Of a stretch of DNA of 15,549 nt, positions 9,792 through 15,549 are shown piece after piece. Source of the DNA: UBA6263 sp049305865. GTDB taxonomy: Bacteria; Patescibacteriota; Gracilibacteria; Absconditabacterales; Absconditicoccaceae. The translations under genes and the position numbers were made by a program. The stretch covers positions 1-15,549 of the forward strand of contig JBAQPP010000054.1 of NCBI GenBank assembly GCA_049305865.1, given 5' to 3'. Position 1 is the first letter of the stretch; every line of letters starts with the position of its first letter. The notes under the pieces are model-generated. The model did no database searches and had not been told where the DNA came from. It saw only the letters and a program-made list of their open reading frames with translations.

Positions 9792-10247
9792 TTATTTTTC
9801 AAGACTCAATATAAATCTGATTATCTTTTGCATACTATTTGCTATAGGATTGGGATCAGATGAATAAATATCTTTTAATAATGATGTTGCTGACTCAGCT
9901 CTTCACTCATTTGCTTCTCATGGATTGTTCTGCAACCAAATTGCAATTTTTTGCATATGTTGTGCCAAGAATTGTTCTTGTCTAGAAGATATATTTCAAT
10001 CTTTTTGTTTTTTTTCTATCTCTCTTTCTAATTTGATCTGTGTATCTATATTTTTAATTTCTTTATCCAGATCATCTAATTTTTTTTCATCTTTACTGTC
10101 TTCTTGTCATTCTTTTATCTCGTTTTGAAGCTTATTCAGCTCATTTTTAAGATTTGAAAAAGATTCTTTGAGATTATCTTTTTTCTCAGGTCAAGAACCA
10201 AGTCATGAATCAGAATTTTTTTCTATATCTTTATTATTGTTTCACAT
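9792..10247 (-). CDS. Charged coiled-coil protein of unknown function
   Basis: The product has 151 residues and ends in TAA. The first 20 residues are low-complexity (Asn, Ser, Gly, Lys). A highly charged heptad-like coiled coil runs from about 25 to 95 (N-E-L-N-K-L-Q-N-E-I and D-D-L-D-K-E-I-K-N-I). A more conserved-looking helical C-terminus follows. There is no signal peptide. It sits directly after hrcA, where grpE is found in many bacteria, but I see no GrpE beta domain and do not call it GrpE. The spacers on both sides are 24 nt. Confidence 0.7.
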
Positions 10248-10271
10248 TAAAATAACTTAAATATTAATAAA

Positions 10272-10955
10272 TTAGATTCATATGCTTTGCATAATTTTGC
10301 GTAATATAGAAACATTTTTTTTATAATCTACTCTTGTAGGTCCTACTATACTTATAATACAATCATAATCATTTATCAATACTTTTGTATAGATAGCTGA
10401 TATCATAATGTCATGATCCTCTATAAATGTATAATAAATATGTCACCTTTTGATCATCTTTTTATCTAGAAACTTTACAACCCTCTTGTCTTCTATAAAC
10501 TTGATAATATTTTTGGTTGCATGATATTCGTCCAACATATCATCACGAAGCAAGTTGTTGATACCTAAGTAATAGTATTCATCGTTTTGAAGAAATCATA
10601 CTACTACCCCGTCAGCTAGACCTCAAATATTTTCAACAAGATATTTTAGTCATTTCCTAGCATCGAGTACTTCTTTTTCTTTTTGATTCTCTTGTTGTGC
10701 AATATAACTTTCTATATAAATCTTTAAGCCTTCGATTGTAGGTACCCTACCTGAGCTATTATATGGCTGATAAACCATTCAGGATTTTTCTAGTATATTT
10801 AGATATTTTCTAAGAGTAGAGGGAGCATATGCGACATCTTCAAGTGTATGCAAAAACTTGGAACCCACAGGTTCTCATTTGTTGATGTAATTATCGATTA
10901 CAATATCAAGTAAGACTAATAATTTGGGATCATAAGACATTAAGAAATGATTCAT
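10272..10955 (-). CDS. hrcA: Heat-inducible transcription repressor HrcA (short form)
   Basis: The product has 227 residues and ends in TAA. The winged-helix DNA-binding part is clear: E-P-V-G-S-K at 28-33, S-T-L-R at 46-49, S-S-G-R-V-P-T at 67-73. The C-terminal hallmark G-P-T-R-V-D-Y is at 205-211. Most HrcA proteins are about 340 residues, so the middle domain is reduced by about 100 residues. HrcA represses chaperone genes by binding CIRCE operators. No dnaK, groEL or canonical CIRCE is visible in the window. The arginine of the G-R-V-P-T motif uses AGG. A second in-frame ATG at codon 6 is an alternative start. Confidence 0.9.
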
Positions 10956-10990
10956 TGTTTAAATGTTACATTGTGTCATTGATTTGTATT

Positions 10991-11029
10991 ATTTTATAAA
11001 TTCAGAAAAAATTAGCAAGAGGTTTTGCT
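10991..11029 (-). promoter_or_regulatory. Candidate hrcA promoter with overlapping inverted repeat
   Basis: On the minus strand TTGCTA (11018-11013) is followed after 16 nt by TAAAAT (10996-10991). The -35 box overlaps an imperfect inverted repeat, AGCAA-N6-TTGCT, at 11014-11029. T-G-C-T-A-A matches the outer part of a CIRCE half-site, but the other half and the spacing do not match CIRCE. It could be an autoregulatory operator of changed form; this is weak. Confidence 0.3.
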
Positions 11030-11095
11030 TGAATAAAAAAAGTAGAAAAATAATCTGTATATTATAGAGGATTTAAATTATTAAATTATAGATAA

Positions 11096-11257
11096 ATGAA
11101 ATTTGTAAAAGAAAAATGCATACAATGCGGAATATGTACTACAACTGATTATGTAACAGTATGAGATGATGGTGATAAAATAGTAAAAGAAAATATTACT
11201 GAAGAACAAAAAAAAGAACTTCAAGAAATATGTCCTACTGGCGCATTTGAAGACTAA
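11096..11257 (+). CDS. Very small single-cluster ferredoxin
   Basis: The product has 53 residues and ends in TAA. Cysteines lie at 8, 11, 14 and 46 in the pattern C-x2-C-x2-C ... C-P-T-G-A, which is that of a monocluster [4Fe-4S] ferredoxin. The body is short and acidic. It should carry single electrons in the cytoplasm; the partner enzyme is not in the window. It is transcribed divergently from hrcA across a 140-nt gap. A GAGG at 11066-11069 lies too far (about 26 nt) from the ATG to be a normal ribosome-binding site. Confidence 0.9.
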
Positions 11258-11296
11258 AAACTAATTGTAATTTCTAATAAGATGAGAAATATCTTA

Positions 11297-11372
11297 AAGA
11301 GATCTCTCCACTACGGTCGAGATGACAGCAAAGGCAGATTCCGGCTGCAAAAAAAACCCGCCGGAATGACGA
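11297..11372. repeat. GC-rich palindromic (REP-like) repeat element
   Basis: This segment of about 75 nt is far richer in GC than its surroundings. It contains the palindrome AGAGATCTCT (11298-11307), an imperfect hairpin ending in T-C-G-A-G-A-T-G-A-C, and a perfect 8-bp stem, ATTCCGGC (11338-11345) with GCCGGAAT (11360-11367), around an A-rich loop and followed by G-A-C. Such paired GATGAC/AATGAC-ended hairpins resemble dispersed intergenic repeats of other bacteria. It lies between the converging ferredoxin and racemase-like genes. Confidence 0.55.
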
Positions 11373-11386
11373 GGTTGATATATTTG

Positions 11387-11423
11387 CTATGCTTTTTCAT
11401 ATTTAATTTCTATGCTTTTTCAT
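11387..11423. repeat. Short direct repeat at the 3' end of the racemase-like gene
   Basis: CTATGCTTTTTCAT occurs at 11387-11400 and again at 11410-11423, 23 nt apart. On the coding strand the two copies are read in different frames, and the copy nearer the end supplies the TAG stop. A small duplication may have reset the C-terminus. Confidence 0.6.
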
Positions 11424-12205
11424 CTAGCTAAGAGTCGGATGAGCTTTTTTTCTCTTTGTAATAAATCTATAGGTCAAGTATAGTATATTGATACTGAATA
11501 ATTACTAGCTTTAAGTTTAAAACCAAGGAAAGACTCTTCAACTTTTTCTAACTTATGAAATCTAATTTTTTTGAAATTAAAGAATTTACTAAGAGTATTT
11601 TGAAAGTTGAAATATCAATAATTTAGAGGTATAACAGTATCAGTCATAGCATCTTTAAAATATCTCATATCAAATTTGATTATTTTATTGACCATAATAT
11701 CTGAGTGAGATAGCGTTGTAAGATAATATTTCCAAAGTGGAACTTCTTTGGTTCGATAATCAAATGGAGAATGAAATTTAGGAGTGTTTTTTTGATTATC
11801 CGTAAGTTTATAATTTGAAGCTTCTTGTTTGAGTAAATCTTGGATAATCTGAATATCTGAGAAGTCTCAAAAAGCTCATATTTTGCCTATCAATGAATAT
11901 TTGAAACAATAGTTGTGTAGATATGTCTGAAACAAAGGTAGTATCAAAGAATAATGAGTTCAAAGTAGTTTGGAATTTTGCAAAAAATATAATTCTAGAG
12001 ACGGTGGAAGAATAATTTTATCTACTCAGGATTTATTTAGAAATTTTATAATCTCTACTACCCTATTTTGGATAAAATTTGAATCTTTATCTCCATATGG
12101 CCGATACAAAAAATCATAATAAATCATATATTCATGATCGGATTTATTTAGAAATTTGAACAACGTAAGATTATCATTTCATGATGTAATTATTCAGATT
12201 TTCAT
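11387..12205 (-). CDS. Glutamate-racemase-fold protein lacking both catalytic cysteines
   Basis: The product has 272 residues and ends in TAG, close to MurI length. The family framework is present along its whole length: N-terminal M-K-I-G-I-I-T-S-G for the usual D-S-G-V-G-G, then P-Y-G-D-K at 36-40, the F-L-N-K-S-G-V-D-K-I-I strand at 55-65, and the C-terminal Y-Y-T-G-P strand. The active site is gone. The usual Asp is Thr, the first Cys region (C-N-T-A-S) is P-P-S-L-E at 67-71, and the second (G-C-T-H-Y-P) is P-L-N-Y-G-Y near 193-198. It therefore should not racemise glutamate; a binding or regulatory role is inference. The start at 12205 matches the MurI N-terminus and overlaps the upstream gene by 16 nt (translational coupling). 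An ATG at 12244 would add 13 residues. Confidence 0.75.
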
Positions 12206-12801
12206 TCAAGTAATTTTTTGAAATAAAGATAATTTTGGATTCATTTGAGGAAACTATCTGTTCATGTGGCTGTATACATATCTTTTAAATTTTGTAGTTG
12301 TGAGGTGATAAGATATATTTGACGTTGGATATAAGGACTAAAAACATATCAAGTTCATAATTTTCCTAATGGAGCTATCTTAATTTCAAGAGACTTCTGA
12401 TAAGGAGCAAATCTTTTTTGCATATATTCTTGTGTCTTTTTGATAAAATTTGATTCAAATAAATTCATACTATCTATCACTCACAATCTGATTTTTTGGA
12501 GATTATTTATTTTTTGAACCTGAGATTCTTTGACTTGTTTTCGATAGGCTAAATCATGTTTTTTGGATATATAAATATCTACTTTCTGTATATCTTGAAA
12601 TTCTTTTTTTATAAGATATTCAAGGGATTGAATATATTCACTACATTTGAGGGTATCTTTATTTTTTTGAGTATATATCCTTACAGATTTACTTGTAAGT
12701 TCACAATAAAGATTATCCTGGAATACTGCAAAAGTTTCTGACGTAATAAATCAGCATAAAATGATTGTTGTAAATATCGCTAACTTAAGATAATTTTTCA
12801 T
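12190..12801 (-). CDS. Secreted protein of unknown function
   Basis: The product has 203 residues and ends in TAA. A clear signal peptide (basic start, hydrophobic core, T-F-A cleavage site near residue 25) is followed by a mostly helical, Lys/Gln/Ile-rich mature part of about 178 residues. Two Cys lie early in the mature region. I recognise no family. It begins 19 nt after holA and its 3' end overlaps the racemase-like gene by 16 nt, so the two are probably translated together, which hints at an envelope role for both. Confidence 0.78.
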
Positions 12802-12820
12802 TCACGTTTATATTTAAAGT

Positions 12821-13819
12821 CTAATTTAAAATAATCTTCTTTATTCATAGTCGAAAATATGTGTCAGGAAATTTTCATGATTTGATACTTGCATCCAATT
12901 CGATCAATTTTGTATAGAATTTTTTTATTTGTAATTGATTTTTTTGGAGTTGAGTAATATTTTTTAAGTTTTTGGAAACGACAAATGGATGTAATTTTGT
13001 AATACTTATAATCTGTTTGGAATCTGTAATTCACTGATCGTATAAATCCAATATAAATAAATAAACTCTGAGTCATCGATAAAGAGTACCTGCAAATTGA
13101 TTCCGATTAACACCATCATCTCTTATCTTATCTAATAATGATAATGTTTTAGATTGATCTGTAAATAGATTATCAAAAAACGCAAACGTATTGCTCTCGA
13201 CCATACCAAAACAGATATGATCTATAATCTCATGATCTATAGTAGGGATATTTTTGATCTGACATCGAGTAATAAGTTTTTCACACTCATATACTATACG
13301 ATAAAGATCATCTCATATTTTGATAAGGAGATATTCTATATCAAGTTCGTGAATCTGAATTTTTCATAGTTGTTGTCTAATAAATGTTTTTAATTGTATT
13401 CATTTGAGTTTATCAAATTGTTTTTTATTGGTAGCTGGTATAACTTCGTTCAAAGATTTTAGAAATGCAGATCTACCATCTGGTTTGTAACTAACAAAAA
13501 TCAATATAGTATCATCTGGTATTTTGGATCAGTGCTTTTTGAAATAATCTACAAATGATTGAGAACTTTCTGCGGTAATTTTGTTTCATTCGTGAGTATC
13601 TAGGGGTAATCATTTGACTACTATCATTTTTTTGGAAGTAAATAATCAACCAGAATATATAGTCTGACTCAGTTCATCTGAAGAAAAATTTTGGTTATTA
13701 TAAACAAAAAATGAATTGATTCAAAATTTAGCAATAAATCATTCTTTCCATCTATTGAGTTCTAGGTCTAGTAGGTATTTTTCTTCTCCGGTAAAGAGAA
13801 ATATTGCATTTGTATCCAT
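12821..13819 (-). CDS. holA: DNA polymerase III delta subunit
   Basis: The product has 332 residues, the expected length, and ends in TAG. The N-terminus F-L-F-T-G-E-E-K-Y-L matches the family start. The central part shows the delta-subunit patterns V-V-K-G-L, I-L-I-F-V and G-D-D-L-Y-R-I-V-Y-E-C-E-K-L, then N-T-F-A-F-F-D-N-L-F and the C-terminal helical collar domain. Delta opens the beta clamp in the clamp-loader complex. Several CGA/CGG codons fall at aromatic positions (185 after K-L-I-T, 239 before N-Q-F, 248 in L-Y-x-G-L-R) and read better as Trp than Arg. An ATG 11 nt upstream is out of frame. It is the first gene of a three-gene minus-strand unit. Confidence 0.92.
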
Positions 13820-13887
13820 ATTTTTGGCATGCTAAATCTGTGTTTTTTAGGATAGATATTTTAGTAAGCATTTCAACGAAAAAAATA

Positions 13888-13916
13888 AAGATAAAAAAAA
13901 CCAATATATTTGACAA
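13888..13916 (-). promoter_or_regulatory. Candidate holA promoter
   Basis: On the minus strand TTGTCA (13916-13911) is followed after 17 nt by TATCTT (13893-13888), about 70 nt before the holA ATG. Its -35 box overlaps the -35 box of the divergent promoter below, within the palindromic core TTGACAA/TTGTCAA. Confidence 0.4.
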
Positions 13917-13937
13917 ATTTAAATAAAGATTTATAAT
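13910..13937 (+). promoter_or_regulatory. Sigma-70 promoter for the beta-helix protein gene
   Basis: TTGACA at 13910-13915 and TATAAT at 13932-13937, both consensus, are 16 nt apart. The expected start site near 13944 gives a leader of under 30 nt without a Shine-Dalgarno sequence. This is the best promoter match in the window. Confidence 0.7.
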
Positions 13938-13970
13938 AAAGATATACTTTTTATATATATACGCTGGTAA

Positions 13971-15549
13971 ATGGCCTTTATAAAGAAATTTCGTTATATT
14001 TTAATTTCTATAGTAGTAATATTTTTTGTAATGCTTTATGTAAAAGATTTTACATTTGCTGCTAATCCATGGAATAATAATAATTTTATCAATGATTCTT
14101 TTTGGAGAAATAATCCTAGTGATATAGTCATCAAAGAAGCTATATTTTGAAATGCAAGCGATAATAAAACTGCATATACTCAAGAACGAAATAGTAATGT
14201 CTGTAGTACTTGAACCATAAACATAGTAAATGTACAAAATTATGCTACAAGTTGAGTAAATAGTTTAATTCAAACTTTAACAGCAAATACTATATATGTA
14301 TTAAATTCTTGAACATATATAACTAGTGGTCAGATCAGTTATTGATGAAGTTGTATTGCTGTGATATGAAAATGAACAACAAAAATGTATAGTAGTATAG
14401 CATTAAATTCAGGAGCGTCGATTTCAGCTATGTTTAAATCAAATGGCAAAGATAATATTATATTATCAAACTTAAGCATTGATGGACTAAATGACTGACT
14501 ATGAACTTATCGCTTCAATGGTAGCCTAATTTCAGGTAATTCTTACTGAATATATTTTTATAATACAAAAAATGCTAATATAAATTATATTAACTCTTAT
14601 AATAATAGAAATTGAATCCAAATAGAACTAGCAGAAAGTGTAGTAGTTATAAATTCATTGGTTTATAATAATTGAATATACGGTATAAATATACTATCAA
14701 ATTCGAAACCAAATTATGTAATTAATAGTCAGATTTTTAATAATAATAGTGTATGACTAACAATAAGAAATAGTACTGGTAACGTCTTGAGTAATTCACA
14801 GTTTTATAATAATAAGTTCCAATGAATAGTTTTGGATAATGCAAAAAGTGGATCTATATCAAATTGTATGAGTTATAACAATTCGTGGTATTGAATCCGC
14901 TTCCAAAATAATTCTTCAAATAATATAATAAATAATTCATGGTTTTATAACAATAGCACTACTTGAGTATTCGTAGAAAGTTGAGTAGGTAACAAATATT
15001 ATTGAAGTATAAAATTATTTAATAATGCTAGTTCAGCCAATGCAAACACATTGGTATGATGAATAAGTGCCTGATCTTCATTAGATATTATTGTATCATG
15101 ACTGTGACGAAGTGATGGTATTGTGGATACATGATTATCTGTATGATATCCATATATTACAAATCCTAAAACAAATGATTGAAGAGATTTGATATCTTGA
15201 ACTGCCTGGTCTTCAACTAATAGATCAAATAAAGCTCGGACATGAATTGAATTTGTGAGTTTTACATACTGAACATGAATCATAAAACAAGATAGATCTG
15301 TAAGCTATGGAACACCTAGTTATACATTATCAAATTCTTTTTATGATAACAATAAATATATAGCTCAAATAGATTTTACAAACATTAATCCTGACTGATT
15401 TACATTTGATAATATTACTTGAGCATCATTAAATCAAATATATACCTCAAACATAATTATACTTACTTGAATGGATAGCGGAACATGGGAATATATATAT
15501 GTAAATTGACGATGAACTATTTTCAAAAACTGAAGTAATATATGAACAG
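13971..15549 (+). CDS. Secreted right-handed beta-helix surface protein (3' end outside the window)
   Basis: At least 526 residues; the reading frame is still open at the right edge. A signal peptide spans about 1-30 (basic start, hydrophobic core, F-A-A). From about residue 85 a series of short repeats of the form N-S-x-x-Y-N-N-x-x-G-I-x-I is typical of pectate-lyase/NosD-like parallel beta-helices, with stacked Asn. From about 430 the pattern changes to a beta-sandwich-like module (F-T-F-D-N-I-T-G-A ... Y-T-S-N-I-I-I-L-T-G), resembling repeated surface modules of CPR proteins. Nearly forty UGA codons lie in frame, many at the turn glycines of the helix. Such proteins bind or cut polysaccharides or act as adhesins; no catalytic residues can be assigned. 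Minus-strand open frames inside it are shadows. Confidence 0.85.

Noticed and set aside
9792..10247. GrpE, because the gene follows hrcA
   Set aside because: The coiled coil is compatible, but no GrpE beta-domain motif is visible and the C-terminus is helical.
10956..11095. Canonical CIRCE operator upstream of hrcA
   Set aside because: Only one half-site fragment (TGCTAA) matches; the second half and the 9-nt spacing are absent.
11290..11380. tRNA or small structured RNA in the GC-rich segment
   Set aside because: No cloverleaf, T-loop or anticodon arrangement is present. Two separate simple hairpins fit a palindromic repeat better.
9925..12741. Plus-strand open frames at 9925-10128 and 12556-12741
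   Set aside because: They are antisense to the coiled-coil gene and the secreted-protein gene. Their hydrophobic or Cys/Ser-rich composition is a by-product of the opposite strand.
12864..13076. 70-codon minus-strand open frame starting M-T-Q-S-L
   Set aside because: It is an out-of-frame shadow within holA, which is continuous once UGA is read as Gly.
14001..15283. Two minus-strand open frames (14001-14237 and 14999-15283)
   Set aside because: They are antisense to the beta-helix gene, which has a signal peptide and regular repeats in the plus-strand frame.
184..15549. UGA as tryptophan (mycoplasma-type code) or massive pseudogenisation
   Set aside because: UGA sits on invariant glycines in many families, ordinary TGG Trp codons are also present, and reading UGA as sense restores full-length genes without frameshifts.

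Overview
The window is a very AT-rich piece of a bacterium that does not use the standard genetic code. Read with UGA as a stop it breaks into fragments. Read with UGA as glycine it resolves into 16 complete, closely packed genes plus one that runs off the right edge. Every complete gene ends in TAA or TAG (12 TAA, 4 TAG). UGA falls on invariant glycines, for example in the GreA motif GDLSEN and in both Nudix boxes. In-frame CGA and CGG codons repeatedly fall where tryptophan is conserved (Nudix W-x-L-P-G-G, valyl-tRNA synthetase F-C-D-W-Y, fibronectin III), while conserved arginines use AGA, AGG, CGT or CGC. UGA=Gly together with CGA/CGG=Trp points to Candidatus Absconditabacteria (SR1), in the Patescibacteria/CPR; UGA=Gly alone would also allow Gracilibacteria.

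Layout. 184-1472 (+): two membrane-anchored paralogues. The second carries a DsbA-like thioredoxin domain with CPFC. A hairpin follows and probably serves both converging units. 7146-1550 (-): a four-gene unit holding a small anchored protein, a large fibronectin-III surface protein, a valyl-tRNA synthetase homologue with damaged catalytic motifs, and a Nudix hydrolase. 7340-8278 (+): a single-pass membrane protein of unknown function. 10955-8350 (-): hrcA, a coiled-coil protein, a second Nudix hydrolase, a small ribosome-hibernation-like protein and greA. 11096-11257 (+): a tiny ferredoxin. 11258-11386 holds a GC-rich palindromic repeat element. 13819-11387 (-): holA, a secreted protein of unknown function, and a complete glutamate-racemase-fold protein that has lost both catalytic cysteines. 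13971 to the right edge (+): a secreted beta-helix surface protein, divergent from holA and sharing a compact promoter region with it.

How the genes relate. Housekeeping functions (elongation-factor rescue, replication clamp loading, heat-shock repression, nucleotide sanitation) are interleaved with envelope and surface proteins, as expected of a small host-attached bacterium. The most unusual features are the doubly altered code, seen here from sequence alone, and two homologues of core enzymes (ValRS and MurI) that keep the full family architecture but not the catalytic residues. No recognisable Shine-Dalgarno sequences precede the genes. Spacers inside the minus-strand units are mostly 24-29 nt. 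I see no tRNA, rRNA, CRISPR array or transposase.
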